From an uncultured Bartonella sp. (GTDB lineage Bacteria > Pseudomonadota > Alphaproteobacteria > Rhizobiales > Rhizobiaceae), in NCBI RefSeq assembly GCF_945277285.1, contig NZ_CALYPR010000005.1, positions 1 through 64,000 on the forward strand: DNA of 64,000 nucleotides. Direction: 5' to 3'. A program made the translations under genes and the position numbers. Below the pieces are notes generated by a model. The model was not told the DNA's origin, did not search any database, and saw only the letters and a list, made by a program, of their open reading frames with translations. Below, in pieces: positions 37,248 through 47,142 of the stretch; position 1 is the first letter of the stretch; each line of letters opens with the position of its first letter.

Positions 37248-38144
37248 TCATGTGCCTTTGAAACGCAATGCGTCAATAACCAGCCGGAAGGCTGAAGTGT
37301 GTTGGCGTCTGCTTGGATAATAAAGATAATAACCGGGAAAAGGCGGGCTAAATTCGCCGAGCACCCTTTTTAGGCGACCACTTTCAACGCGCTTGGCAAT
37401 TTCATCTTCGGTTGTGTAGGCAATACCGAAACCAGCTTCTGCTGCCACGAGTGTCTGGTCAATAGTGTTAAAACTTAACTGGCCGTTGACGCGCACTTTG
37501 ATATCGCGGCCGTTTTCCTTAAATTCCCATGCGTAAAATCCGCCAAGCGTTGGCAAACGCAAATTGATGCAACAATGATTGACGAGATCTTGCGGTGTTT
37601 TGGGGATGCCATGTTTTGCAAAATAGGCTGGCGAGGCCACAGCCGCCATGCGCAAATCACGGCTGATTTTGACCGCAATCATATCTTTTTCCACCTGTTC
37701 GCCGAGCCTAACACCGGCATCGTAACGTTCGGCAACAATATCGGTCAAACTGTAGTCGATATTGATTTCAAGATGAATGTCGGGATATTTTGCAAGAAGC
37801 GGATAAAGCTTCGGCCACAGAATAGTTTTTGCCGCATAATCGGGTGCAGTGATCCGGATGTTTCCTGACGGGTGTTCGACCGTCTGGCAAAGGTCGGTCA
37901 GGTCGCTTTCCATGGCTCTGATATGCGGGGTATAAAGTTCGACAAGCTGTTCTCCCAAAGCTGTCGGCGCGACAGAGCGGGTGGTGCGGCGAAGCAATTG
38001 GATGCCAAGCCGCTCTTCCAGATTTCGCATGGCGTGGCTCAGTGCCGATTGCGAGATGTTGAGTTTTGCTGCAGCCTTTGTGAAACTTTTTTCGCGGGCA
38101 ACAATCATAAAGGCCATCAGATCGGTTATATTTTCGCGCAGCAT
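37248..38144 (-). CDS. LysR-family transcriptional regulator
   Basis: A 298-residue LysR protein. The N-terminal helix-turn-helix includes KSFTKAAAKLNISQSALSHA, followed by the wing RRTTRSVAPTALGEQL and a substrate-binding-like effector domain (GNIRITAPDYAAKTILWPKLYP). The pattern is that of the large branch regulating adjacent SDR or aldo-keto reductase genes, so the SDR downstream is a likely target. It follows the GntR gene by 89 bp in the same direction. Confidence 0.88.
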   Translation of the reverse strand: MLRENITDLMAFMIVAREKSFTKAAAKLNISQSALSHAMRNLEERLGIQLLRRTTRSVAPTALGEQLVELYTPHIRAMESDLTDLCQTVEHPSGNIRITAPDYAAKTILWPKLYPLLAKYPDIHLEINIDYSLTDIVAERYDAGVRLGEQVEKDMIAVKISRDLRMAAVASPAYFAKHGIPKTPQDLVNHCCINLRLPTLGGFYAWEFKENGRDIKVRVNGQLSFNTIDQTLVAAEAGFGIAYTTEDEIAKRVESGRLKRVLGEFSPPFPGYYLYYPSRRQHTSAFRLVIDALRFKGT

Positions 38145-38233
38145 AAAAAAACCTTAGCAAGAATATCGTTGTCAAACCATTCTAGCACGGCACATTCAGA
38201 AATGACACATTACGTTTTTAAATCAGGATTTGT

Positions 38234-38902
38234 TCATCTTTTGACCGAACCATAAGCTTTCATAATCATATGTTCGGAATGCTTCAGATAGGTTTTAAGA
38301 AGCCGGGCAGCTTTTTTCGGCTTTTCTTTTTTAAGACATTCGACAATTTCACGGTTCATCGCCACAAAAGGCTGATGCAGCGATTGCAAATCTTCCACCA
38401 GCCCGAATATAAGCCGCAATTCGATGGTCAGCTGCAAAAACAGCCGGTCAAGTCGCGCACTGTTGCCCAGACTGACGAGAAGTTGATGGAATTTCATATC
38501 GGCGGTTCCCACATCCTGCCATTGTTGGTTTCGGCACAGCGTTTCGGCATGATTGACCAATTTGTCCATGTCTTTTATAGCTGCATTGGGAAAACGCGCA
38601 TTGCGTACTGCCCCCACCTCTATAATGCGACGCACAGTATAGACGTCGACTATGGTATGAAGATCGGGAACTGTTACAAAAACCCCGCGGTTTGCGCGAT
38701 ATTCGATCAGGCCGTTTTTGGTAAGGGTGCGAAAGGCTTCCCGCAATGTATTGCGGGACAACGAAAATTGTTGAGCTAACGTTTTTTCGCAAAGATGCTC
38801 GCCCGGTCGATAATAGCCATTGATGATTTCTGTTTCAATGGCTGTAACGGTTTCATCGGCAAGCGATGTTTTTTCATTCTGATAGCTTATTTCTTTTGCC
38901 AT
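38234..38902 (-). CDS. GntR-family (FadR subfamily) transcriptional regulator
   Basis: A 222-residue regulator. A winged helix-turn-helix at about 30-80 includes EKTLAQQFSLSRNTLREAFRT and a helical FCD effector domain follows (TADMKFHQLLVSLGNSARLD). It lies divergently from pxpA, 215 bp away, and is the natural candidate to control the oxoproline operon. An inverted TGAT-N5-ATCA (39042-39054) lies in the shared intergenic region about 65 bp before pxpA; it is a weak operator candidate. Confidence 0.85.
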   Translation of the reverse strand: MAKEISYQNEKTSLADETVTAIETEIINGYYRPGEHLCEKTLAQQFSLSRNTLREAFRTLTKNGLIEYRANRGVFVTVPDLHTIVDVYTVRRIIEVGAVRNARFPNAAIKDMDKLVNHAETLCRNQQWQDVGTADMKFHQLLVSLGNSARLDRLFLQLTIELRLIFGLVEDLQSLHQPFVAMNREIVECLKKEKPKKAARLLKTYLKHSEHMIMKAYGSVKR

Positions 38903-39117
38903 AACTTATTTTTTCCGCAAATAGTTTCAAGCTTTTGCCGGTTTGACTGTAGGAGTTGACCATCTGTCTGATGCTCCAATCCTTCGCCTTGCCCATCCAC
39001 TTCTATCATAGAAACTTATGTGATTGAAAACCGTATTGCAATGATCAACAATCAAAGCTAGTTTGTTCAACAAAATAAAAATTATAAAAATACAACATGC
39101 CACAATGGAAGAATAGG

Positions 39118-39879
39118 ATGAAGTTTATTGACCTCAATAGCGACCTTGGCGAAAGTTTCGGGCCGTGGAAAATGGGCGATGATGCCGAAATGCTTGCCAT
39201 TGTTACCAGTGCCAATGTGGCCTGTGGTTTTCATGCCGGTGATCCGAGTGGCATTTTGCGCACATTAAAAGCGGCAAAAAGCAACAATGTGCGTGTTGGT
39301 GCCCATATCGGCTATCGTGATCTGGTCGGTTTCGGCAGGCGTAATATGGATCCTACAGATGCCGAATTGACAGGTGATGCAATCTATCAGATCGGTGCAT
39401 TGCAGGGGCTTGCGAAAGCTGCCGGAACCCGCGTTGTTTATGTCAAACCCCATGGTGCGCTTTATAACACCATAGCCCATGATATGCGGCAGGCTAAAGC
39501 AATTATCGAGGCAATCAAGGCAATCGATTCCGCGCTGGTTTTAATGGCGCTTTCCGGCTCTCCCCTTGTTTCCTTTGCCCGTCAGGCGGGATTGAATGTG
39601 GTTAGCGAAGCATTTGCCGACCGCGCCTATTCAAGTGATGGCACGCTGGTTTCGCGGGCTGAAAAGGGGGCCGTTTTATCAGATCCCGATATGGTGGCTG
39701 CCCGCATGGTGAAATTTGTCGAAACAGGTAAAATTACCGCCATTGACGGAAAAGAAATTTCGCTTGATGCGCAATCAATCTGTCTTCATGGCGATAGCCC
39801 GAGTGCTGTTCTTATGGCCAAAGCTGTCAAAGCGGCTCTTGAAAAGGCCGGTGTTACACTCAGGCCTTTTGTCGAATAA
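39118..39879 (+). CDS. pxpA: 5-oxoprolinase subunit PxpA (LamB/YcsF family)
   Basis: A 253-residue LamB/YcsF protein. It starts [20 protein letters not shown], contains [15 protein letters not shown] and [17 protein letters not shown], and ends with the [16 protein letters not shown] motif. PxpA with PxpB and PxpC forms the bacterial ATP-dependent 5-oxoprolinase, which opens pyroglutamate to glutamate. I use the ATG at 39118, which GGAAG precedes at the right distance, over the in-frame ATG at 39097. The PxpB-PxpC fusion follows after 18 bp. Pyroglutamate arises from glutathione and N-terminal glutamine, matching the gsi genes downstream. Confidence 0.9.
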   Translation: MKFIDLNSDLGESFGPWKMGDDAEMLAIVTSANVACGFHAGDPSGILRTLKAAKSNNVRVGAHIGYRDLVGFGRRNMDPTDAELTGDAIYQIGALQGLAKAAGTRVVYVKPHGALYNTIAHDMRQAKAIIEAIKAIDSALVLMALSGSPLVSFARQAGLNVVSEAFADRAYSSDGTLVSRAEKGAVLSDPDMVAARMVKFVETGKITAIDGKEISLDAQSICLHGDSPSAVLMAKAVKAALEKAGVTLRPFVE

Positions 39880-39897
39880 TCGGAGCGGTTTGCGAAA

Positions 39898-41670
39898 ATG
39901 CGTTTTTTAAGCGTCAGCCGATCAAGTTTCATGATCGAACTTGCCGGTCTTGATGAGACATTGGCATTATTTGATTGTCTGATAAATGCCAAGCTTGCCG
40001 GAATTGTTGAAATTATTCCGGCCGCGCGCACATTGTTGCTGAATTTCAATCCCTTGGTGTGGGATGAAGAAACGTTGCAGCAAAAAATTGCCGGCCTCAA
40101 GATAATAAAAGGTAACGGCCAAAGCGGTAAACTTGTCGAGATACCGGTGGTCTATCAGGGCGAAGACCTTGATGAAGTGGCAAAGATTCTAAAAATTGAC
40201 CGTGACGAGGTGATAGCCCGCCACACCAAGAGTGATTATCGGGTTGCATTTTGCGGTTTTGCTCCGGGCTTTGCCTATTTGAGTGGTGGTGATCCGATTT
40301 TTAATGTGCCACGGCGTGCTTCGCCCCGGCAATCCATTGCGGCAGGCGCAGTGGGACTTGCCGGAAAATTCAGCGGTATCTATCCGCGCCCGAGCCCGGG
40401 TGGCTGGCAACTGATTGGCCGGACAAACCTTCAAATGTTTGATCTCGGGCGTGAACAGCCTGCACTTTTAAATCCCGGCGACAGCGTGCATTTTGTCGAT
40501 GTGACACGAGACTGTCAAAACGACAAGGCTTCCTCTTCAAAGACTATTTCATTTGTAAAAAACCATGAGACGGCAAAACACTATCGGGTAAGCCTTGGCA
40601 ATGAACAGCACCTCACGCGAGAAAAAAGACAAAAAAGTGAAAAAGCTGGCGGTAAAAATTGTAAAATTGCCCAAACGGGTTTGACTGCAGCAAAGGGAGA
40701 TAATGAACAGTCTGACAGGACTGCTGTTTTTAAAATTTGTTCGACTTTGTTGCCAATAAGTTTTCAGGATAGCGGGCGGCTATTTCAATCTTCTCAAGGA
40801 ATTTCTCCATCCGGTGCACTTGACCAAGGGGCAATGAAAGCAGCAAATCTTGCTGTCGGCAATGATGCCGATTTTCCTGTTCTGGAATTGACTTATGGCA
40901 GTGCGCGATTTTTGGCCTTGCAAAAAGCGGTGATTGCTTTTACCGGCGCCACTTTGCCGATCACGATCCAATCGGCAACAAATGAAATTATCGAATGCGA
41001 TAAAAATAGACCGTTAGCCATTGATGAGGGCGATGAGATCACGCTAGGAGTGCCGATTGCCGGTTTTTGCAGCTATATGGCCTTACGTGGTGGCTTTGCC
41101 GTGAAAAGAGTATTGCATAGTGCTTCTTTTGATAGCTTGTCTAATCTTGGTGAGCGACCGATGGTGGGCGGTGAGGTGGTCTTTGCCGGAAACAAAGCTG
41201 GTCTGAAGCCGGTTATCCTTTCCGTGGAAGAGGGGTGTTTTTTACCCAAGGCGGGTGAAACAGTGGTGCTTGATGTGGTTATGGGGCCAAGAACCGATTG
41301 GTTTGACAAGGCATCCATTGTCCATTTTCTTGAAAATTCGTGGCAGGTTACCGCGGCTTCCAACAGAATTGGCATCAGGCTTGAAAATGACAGGTCGCTC
41401 AAACGCGCTTTTACCGGTGAATTGCCCAGTGAAGGAACCGTAACCGGGGCAATCGAAGTTCCGTCAAATGGCAAGCCGGTGTTGTTCTTGCGTGACCGGC
41501 CGGTAACCGGCGGCTATCCGGTGATTGCCAGTCTTGTGGAAGAACAGATTGATATGGCAGCACAAATACCTATTGGCTGTTTTATCAAATTTCGTGCCGT
41601 TAAAGAGTTTTATGATAGCGCCGCTTCCCTTCATGATAGATCAAAAGGCGAAGGTGAAAAGTCGAAATGA
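39898..41670 (+). CDS. Fused 5-oxoprolinase subunits PxpB and PxpC
   Basis: A 590-residue fusion. Residues 1-205 are the AHS1/KipI-type PxpB domain, with GFAPGFAYLSGGDPIFNVPRR in consecutive blocks and SPGGWQLIGRT. After a lysine-rich linker of about 65 residues (around 206-275) comes the AHS2/KipA-type PxpC domain, with QDSGRLFQSSQGISPSGALD and VMGPRTDWF. In E. coli these are two proteins. Fusion fixes their ratio within the PxpABC complex. The linker (EKRQKSEKAGGKNCK) is unusually charged and probably flexible. The gene lies between pxpA and a biotin carboxylase fusion, in the same direction. Confidence 0.9.
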   Translation: MRFLSVSRSSFMIELAGLDETLALFDCLINAKLAGIVEIIPAARTLLLNFNPLVWDEETLQQKIAGLKIIKGNGQSGKLVEIPVVYQGEDLDEVAKILKIDRDEVIARHTKSDYRVAFCGFAPGFAYLSGGDPIFNVPRRASPRQSIAAGAVGLAGKFSGIYPRPSPGGWQLIGRTNLQMFDLGREQPALLNPGDSVHFVDVTRDCQNDKASSSKTISFVKNHETAKHYRVSLGNEQHLTREKRQKSEKAGGKNCKIAQTGLTAAKGDNEQSDRTAVFKICSTLLPISFQDSGRLFQSSQGISPSGALDQGAMKAANLAVGNDADFPVLELTYGSARFLALQKAVIAFTGATLPITIQSATNEIIECDKNRPLAIDEGDEITLGVPIAGFCSYMALRGGFAVKRVLHSASFDSLSNLGERPMVGGEVVFAGNKAGLKPVILSVEEGCFLPKAGETVVLDVVMGPRTDWFDKASIVHFLENSWQVTAASNRIGIRLENDRSLKRAFTGELPSEGTVTGAIEVPSNGKPVLFLRDRPVTGGYPVIASLVEEQIDMAAQIPIGCFIKFRAVKEFYDSAASLHDRSKGEGEKSK

Positions 41671-41745
41671 AGAGACAGGAAAACAACAGAAATTGAGCTG
41701 ATATTTTATCGGCAATTGAGCGATGTTTTAAAGATGGGGACAATA

Positions 41746-43485
41746 ATGAAAAAAATTCTTATCGCCAATCGGGGAGAAATTGCTTTGCGCATTGTGCGGG
41801 CGGCGCGCGACTATGGTGTGTTATCGGTGGCTGTTTATGCCGATATTGACAGTTCTGCCCCCTTTGTCAAAGCGGCTGATGAAGCTTATGGTCTGGATAG
41901 TGACCGTCCGGAAGCAACCTATCTTGATGGCAACAAGATGATTGCCATTGCCAAAAGATCCGGCGCTGATGCAGTGCATCCGGGCTACGGATTTCTGGCG
42001 GAAAGTGCCGAATTTGCCAAGACTGTCAACGATGCCGGTCTTATCTGGGTCGGCCCGAATTTTGAGACCATTGCACTTCTTGGCGACAAGCTTAACGCCC
42101 GTGCCGTTGCCAAAGCGGTGAGGGCTCCGCTTGTTGCCGGCAGCAACGGCATGGTGACGAGCGGCAAGGATGTTATTGATTTTGCGGAAAAATATGGTTT
42201 TCCGGTGGCAATCAAAGCAGCTCATGGCGGCGGTGGACGCGGTATGAAAGTGGTGTGGAAAAGTGAAGACGCTGAAGAATATTTACGCTCGGCCAAGCGC
42301 GAAGCCCTCAATGCTTTTGGTCGGGACGAATGTTATGTCGAACAGTTTCTTGATCGTCCGCGTCATGTTGAAGTGCAGGTGCTTGCCGATAAACTTGGCC
42401 ATATAGTTGTGGTGGGAACACGCGATTGTTCACTGCAACGGCGCAATCAGAAGCTCGTTGAAGAAGCTCCCGCCCCCTTTATTTCTCAAAATGTTGAAAA
42501 GCGCCTCAAAGAAGCAGCCCTCGGCATTTGCCGCCATGTCGGCTATGTGGGCGCTGGAACAGTCGAGTTCTTGCTGGGCCGCAATGATGTCATCTCGTTT
42601 CTTGAGGTCAATACACGCTTGCAGGTCGAACATCCGGTGAGCGAAGAAACAACAAAACTCGATATTGTGGTTGAACAGTTGCGCATTGCCGACGGTCTGC
42701 CGTTGAGCGTTACAACAACACCCGAACCCGTTGGTCACGCCATTGAATTTCGCATCAATGCGGAAGATGTCGGCCGCGGTTTTTTGCCTTGTCCTGGCAA
42801 AATTACAAAATTTTTGCCGCCGTCCGGCCCGGGCGTGCGGCTCGATAGCGGCGTACTTGCTGGCGATTGCGTCGCCCCGCAATTTGACTCGATGGTTGCA
42901 AAACTTGTCATCACCGGAAAAACACGCGAAGAAGCGCTCAAACGCGCCGCCCGTGCGCTTGACGAATTTGTCATTGAAGGTGTGGCCACGGTTTTGCCTT
43001 TTGATCGGCTGGTCGTGAAAAATCCCGATTTTACTGCCGAAAACGGCTTTCGCGTTTACACACGCTGGATCGAGAACGATTTTTCCCCGACGCTTGCCAT
43101 GGCACCGCGGACAGAACAAGTTTCACCGCAAATCAAGCGTTTTTCAATCGAGATTGATGGCAAACGTGTTGAACTCGGCCTTCCCGTTCAGATATTGCAA
43201 CAATTGGGTGGTTTGGGTCAAACAGCAAGTGCCTCGCAACCGGAAAATGACAGCGAAAAAACAGCACAAGGTACAATCCTTGCCCCCATTCCGGGCACCA
43301 TCAATGCATGGCTTGTGGAAGATAGCGTGCCGGTTGAAGCAGGAAGTCCCGTTGCTGTTATGGAAGCCATGAAAATGGAAACCAATATTATGGCAGAGAC
43401 GGGCGGCAAGCTTGAAATTATAAAAAAGACCGGCAATATGGTAAATGTTGGTGAAGTCATTGGCCGTATCCACCCGTTGCAATAG
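41746..43485 (+). CDS. Biotin carboxylase fused to a biotin carrier domain (AccC-AccB-like)
   Basis: A 579-residue protein. Residues 1-445 are a biotin carboxylase, with MKKILIANRGEIALRI, the ATP-grasp loop AHGGGGRGMKVV and EVNTRLQVEHPVSEE. Residues about 505-579 are a biotinyl domain with the EAMKMET acceptor lysine. The ATG at 41746 has GATGGGGA upstream; an in-frame TTG lies 30 bp earlier. This is the alpha subunit layout of acyl-CoA carboxylases, but no carboxyltransferase gene lies in the window. Fused carboxylases next to pxp genes are a recurring arrangement whose role is not clear to me; a link to the carboxy-phosphate chemistry of the oxoprolinase is speculative. Confidence 0.85.
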   Translation: MKKILIANRGEIALRIVRAARDYGVLSVAVYADIDSSAPFVKAADEAYGLDSDRPEATYLDGNKMIAIAKRSGADAVHPGYGFLAESAEFAKTVNDAGLIWVGPNFETIALLGDKLNARAVAKAVRAPLVAGSNGMVTSGKDVIDFAEKYGFPVAIKAAHGGGGRGMKVVWKSEDAEEYLRSAKREALNAFGRDECYVEQFLDRPRHVEVQVLADKLGHIVVVGTRDCSLQRRNQKLVEEAPAPFISQNVEKRLKEAALGICRHVGYVGAGTVEFLLGRNDVISFLEVNTRLQVEHPVSEETTKLDIVVEQLRIADGLPLSVTTTPEPVGHAIEFRINAEDVGRGFLPCPGKITKFLPPSGPGVRLDSGVLAGDCVAPQFDSMVAKLVITGKTREEALKRAARALDEFVIEGVATVLPFDRLVVKNPDFTAENGFRVYTRWIENDFSPTLAMAPRTEQVSPQIKRFSIEIDGKRVELGLPVQILQQLGGLGQTASASQPENDSEKTAQGTILAPIPGTINAWLVEDSVPVEAGSPVAVMEAMKMETNIMAETGGKLEIIKKTGNMVNVGEVIGRIHPLQ

Positions 43486-43587
43486 CTGACAAGTGTTATA
43501 CCCTCTGCCATTTGCCCGGCTTTTTAACTGCAGCACAACGGTTTATAGCAAAAAAAACCATATTTGTGCAGGATTTATAAAACCTAG

Positions 43588-43722
43588 AAAATTGCAACAG
43601 AAAGCATATTCGTTGTTGCACCTTCGCGCGATATTGACTATCTGGTGGGCGATCGAAAGCCGGGTAACATAATGCGGGATGCTTGCGATCAGGTGTCAAT
43701 GAAGCTGTCAAACAGTTTTTGA
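43588..43722 (+). pseudogene. Short coding remnant of unknown family
   Basis: One frame of 44 codons is open to the TGA at 43720-43722 and reads TESIFVVAPSRDIDYLVG then DRKPGNIMRDACDQVSMKL. The codon choice looks genuine, yet it has no start or ribosome binding site and is closed upstream by TAG. It looks like the tail of a deleted gene. I do not recognise the family. Confidence 0.35.
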
Positions 43723-43767
43723 TGTCTAACAATTGGCCATGTTACAACAAGCGTTGAAGGGATTATT

Positions 43768-44850
43768 GTGTCACCTCGAAACGATCACGGCGGGCCTCTG
43801 CCGGAAAAATATGTTTCCCGCCTTTATAAAAAGGGGCCATTGAACAGCCTGACAGATGTCGAAGGGGTCAAAGTAGGGCACAGCACTGTTTATGAGGGCG
43901 ACTGTTTGCGCACCGGCGCAACAGCTATTTTCCCGCATGGTGACAATATTTTTCAAAATAAGGTGCCCGCCGGTTTCAGTGCTTTCAACGGTTATGGAAA
44001 ATTCGCCGGTTCTGTCCAGATTGAAGAACTGGGTGAACTGGAAACCCCGATTTTGCTCACCAATACACTGGCAACCGGACGGGCAATCGAAGCTTTGATC
44101 TTTTATACATTGCATATCAAAGGCAATGAAAATGCCACATCAATCAATGCGGTTGTCGGCGAAACAAATGATTCCCGACTGAATAATATCCGGCTCATGC
44201 GACCGAGTTTTGATGAAATGCTTGCCGCTCTTTCCAATGCCAAGGCCGGCCCTTTCGAGGAAGGTTGCGTGGGGGCAGGAACCGGCACTGTGGCTTTTGG
44301 TCTTAAAGGCGGTATTGGAACAGCATCCCGACTCGTTGAGATTGCAGGGAAAACCTATACGGTCGGCCTTTTGGTGCAGACGAATTTTGGCGGGCATTTG
44401 TCGATTTTAAAAAAAAACAAGGTGGAAAATTCTGCAAACACCGCTGATAAAGATGGTTCCATCATTATGATTGTGGCAACCGATGCACTGCTTTCTTCGC
44501 GCCAGTTGAAACGCCTCAGCAACCGCACATTCGGTGGTCTTGCGCGCACCGGTGCTGCCTTGAGCAATGGGTCGGGCGATTTTGCGCTGGCTTTTTCCAC
44601 AGCCAGAGAATTGCGCCATAGCACTCTAAAAATGCCAATTGTTAAAACAATTCCATATATAGCCGATAGCGAGCTTTCACCTTTATTCGAAGCCGTGATC
44701 GAGGCAACCGAAGAAAGCATTTTGCGTTCATTATGGATGGCGCGCGATACAGCAGGAATCAATGCCGCAACAATGGAGCCTTCGCATTTTTCCTCGCTGC
44801 AGAGTGTTTTGAAGGAGTTGGAAAAAAGTCGGGCTTCGGTGACAAAATGA
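43768..44850 (+). CDS. P1/DmpA-family aminopeptidase (S58)
   Basis: A 360-residue DmpA-type N-terminal-nucleophile peptidase. It has LNSLTDVEGVKVGHSTVYEGD at the start, PILLTNTLATGRAIEAL, and the self-cleavage/nucleophile motif NGSGDFALAFST with the likely catalytic Ser269. Members cleave N-terminal D- or L-residues and beta-aminopeptides after self-processing at Gly-Ser. The start is GTG (no better ATG nearby). It lies between the oxoprolinase block and the glutathione importer, which supports a role in dipeptide or gamma-glutamyl/beta-linked peptide breakdown. No signal peptide is evident, so it is probably cytoplasmic. Confidence 0.88.
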   Translation: MSPRNDHGGPLPEKYVSRLYKKGPLNSLTDVEGVKVGHSTVYEGDCLRTGATAIFPHGDNIFQNKVPAGFSAFNGYGKFAGSVQIEELGELETPILLTNTLATGRAIEALIFYTLHIKGNENATSINAVVGETNDSRLNNIRLMRPSFDEMLAALSNAKAGPFEEGCVGAGTGTVAFGLKGGIGTASRLVEIAGKTYTVGLLVQTNFGGHLSILKKNKVENSANTADKDGSIIMIVATDALLSSRQLKRLSNRTFGGLARTGAALSNGSGDFALAFSTARELRHSTLKMPIVKTIPYIADSELSPLFEAVIEATEESILRSLWMARDTAGINAATMEPSHFSSLQSVLKELEKSRASVTK

Positions 44851-45240
44851 CGTTTGATATTTGCAGTTAACAGGCATTTTAACTTTTTTTTAAAAAAAAA
44901 CTTGAACGGCAGGTGAACATAAGGGAAAGTCGACTTTGATATTCTTTAAAAAACAGCAAACAAAACAGCGCTTTAAAAAACTGTTTGAAGTGATTTAAAT
45001 TTGTCGGCTATTTTTTTGTGTTCCAAAGTGGTTTATGACGGTAACATTTTTATCGGTTGTGCCATAGTGGGACAGTTTATCAGAAATCCGGTAGCCAATG
45101 GGGTGCGGTGTTCCGGATTTTGACTGAAACAACCATAATGAGTGGAATGAATTTGAGAAAAAACCTTTCGTTGAAAATTGCGTGCGTTAAAAAGGCTGTC
45201 CATGTGAGCTTTGTTAAACGGGTGCCGGAAAGCGGTTGAA
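44851..45240. other. Intergenic region upstream of the gsi operon
   Basis: I see no gene. The first 60 bp include long A and T runs without a GC stem, so they are not a clear terminator. The gsi promoter should lie in the following 250 bp, but I cannot pick a convincing -35/-10 pair. Confidence 0.35.
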
Positions 45241-47142
45241 ATGTCGGAAGAAAAGAGGTCAGTCAATGGTGATGCACCGCTTTTGCAAGTCAAAGGCTTG
45301 AGTGTCGACTTTAAAACGGAAGATGGTGTTTTTCGCGCCGTGAAGTCGCTGGATTTTTCAGTGAATGCCGGTGAAACGCTGGCTATTGTCGGCGAAAGCG
45401 GTTCGGGAAAATCGGTCACTTCGCTTTCTATTATGCGGTTAATCGAATTTAGCGGCGGGAAGATTTCCCAAGGTGAGGTGCTTTTTAATGATAAAAGTGC
45501 TGTGCATGATCTCATTAGACTGAACCAGTCGCAAATGAATGGCGTGCGCGGCAAGAATATTGCCATGATCTTTCAGGAGCCGATGACATCGCTTAATCCG
45601 GTTTTCACCATTGGCGACCAGATTGGCGAGGCAATCCGTCTGCATCAGGGGGGCACACATAAGGAAGTGCGGCAAGAAGCGCTTGCCATGCTTGAAAAAG
45701 TGCGTATTCCCGATGCCAAGGGTCTGCTTGACCGCCATCCGCACCAGCTTTCCGGCGGTATGCGCCAAAGGGTGATGATCGCCATGGCTTTGGCTTGCCG
45801 CCCGCAACTTCTTATTGCCGATGAGCCGACAACCGCGCTCGATGTGACTATTCAAGCGCAGATTTTGCGCCTTATCCGCATGTTGCAGGATGAGCTTGGC
45901 ATGGGTGTTGTCTTTATTACCCATGATATGGGTGTGGTTGCCGAAGTGGCTGACCGCGTGCTTGTGATGCGTCGCGGTGACAAGATTGAAGAAGGCTCGT
46001 CGAACGATATTTTTAAAAATCCCAGAGAGCCCTATACACAGGCGCTTCTGGCGGCGGTTCCGCAATTGGGCGCATTGGCGCATGAAAAACTGCCGCGGCC
46101 ATTCGATATTTACGAGAATGGTAAAAAGACGGTCGAAGCTCCCGCGCAGGATACAGTCAGGGAAGACGACGTTGTCCTTGATGTCCGAAAGCTTGTTACT
46201 CGTTATGATGTGAAAAAGAATTTTTTCGGCAAGGTAACAGGGCGTGTCCATGCCGCCGAGCAAGTGAGCTTTTCCATCAAGGCGGGCGAAACCCTGGCGC
46301 TTGTTGGCGAAAGCGGTTGCGGTAAATCGACCGTTGGCCGTACCATCATGCAGTTGACCGAACCACGTGGCGGAGAAATACTGCTTCACGGGCGCGATAT
46401 TTTAAAAATGGGTGATGTCGAGCGCCACAAGATACGCCAGAACATTCAATATGTGTTTCAGGACCCCTTTGCCTCGCTTGACCCACGGTTGACGGTTGGC
46501 TTTTCTATTGCCGAGCCACTGTTGACCCATAAGATTGTTCCGTCAAACAAGGTTGACGAACGTGTTCAGGAACTGCTTGAGGCTGTTGGTTTGTCACCGC
46601 ACGTGGCGCGCCGTTATCCGCACGAATTTTCAGGTGGCCAGCGGCAAAGGTTATGTATTGCGCGTGCCTTGGCTTGTGGGCCGGAGCTTCTTATTGCCGA
46701 CGAGGCTGTGGCCGCACTTGATGTTTCCATTCAGGCGCAGATTGTCAATCTGTTGATGGATTTACAGAGAAAACTGGGGCTATCCTATCTTTTTATCAGT
46801 CATGATATGGCAGTGGTCGAGCGTATCAGCCACCGCGTCGCGGTGATGTATCTGGGCCAGATTGTCGAAATCGGGCCGCGTCAGGCTGTGTTCAATCACC
46901 CGCTTCACCCCTATACACAGCGTCTGCTTGCCGCTGTTCCGATAGCCGATCCGGCACGCCGTTTCATAGAGCGGCCGCTCATTGAAGGGGAAGTGCCAAG
47001 TCCGGTGCGTGTGCCGGGTGATGAACCTCTGGTCGAACCGCTCATCGAAGTGGAGCCTGAACATTTTGTGGCCTGTCATCCGATTGGCATTTTTGAGAAA
47101 ATTGAACAAGTGGGTCTATTGTTTAAAGGAGAGGCAAAGTGA
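45241..47142 (+). CDS. gsiA: Glutathione/peptide ABC importer ATPase with two ATPase domains (GsiA-like)
   Basis: A 633-residue protein with two ABC ATPase domains in tandem. Domain 1 has Walker A GESGSGKS (51-58), signature [14 protein letters not shown] and Walker [13 protein letters not shown]. Domain 2 has Walker A GESGCGKS near 357, signature [14 protein letters not shown] and [12 protein letters not shown], the DEA variant also seen in GsiA. GsiA drives import of glutathione and short peptides with GsiBCD. I use the ATG at 45241, since the in-frame upstream TTG lacks a binding site. The stop overlaps the GTG start of the first binding-protein gene, so translation is coupled. Confidence 0.9.
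   Translation: MSEEKRSVNGDAPLLQVKGLSVDFKTEDGVFRAVKSLDFSVNAGETLAIVGESGSGKSVTSLSIMRLIEFSGGKISQGEVLFNDKSAVHDLIRLNQSQMNGVRGKNIAMIFQEPMTSLNPVFTIGDQIGEAIRLHQGGTHKEVRQEALAMLEKVRIPDAKGLLDRHPHQLSGGMRQRVMIAMALACRPQLLIADEPTTALDVTIQAQILRLIRMLQDELGMGVVFITHDMGVVAEVADRVLVMRRGDKIEEGSSNDIFKNPREPYTQALLAAVPQLGALAHEKLPRPFDIYENGKKTVEAPAQDTVREDDVVLDVRKLVTRYDVKKNFFGKVTGRVHAAEQVSFSIKAGETLALVGESGCGKSTVGRTIMQLTEPRGGEILLHGRDILKMGDVERHKIRQNIQYVFQDPFASLDPRLTVGFSIAEPLLTHKIVPSNKVDERVQELLEAVGLSPHVARRYPHEFSGGQRQRLCIARALACGPELLIADEAVAALDVSIQAQIVNLLMDLQRKLGLSYLFISHDMAVVERISHRVAVMYLGQIVEIGPRQAVFNHPLHPYTQRLLAAVPIADPARRFIERPLIEGEVPSPVRVPGDEPLVEPLIEVEPEHFVACHPIGIFEKIEQVGLLFKGEAK

Noticed and set aside
42430..43119. A 229-codon minus-strand frame inside the carboxylase gene
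   Set aside because: It is fully antisense to a well-supported biotin carboxylase and rich in residues expected from the complement of its codons.
44878..44906. T-run followed by A-run after the DmpA gene as a terminator
   Set aside because: The pairing would be A-T only, with no GC core, so it is not a credible intrinsic terminator.
45439..46389. A 316-codon minus-strand frame inside gsiA
   Set aside because: Antisense to both ABC domains of gsiA with all motifs intact; no independent start signal.
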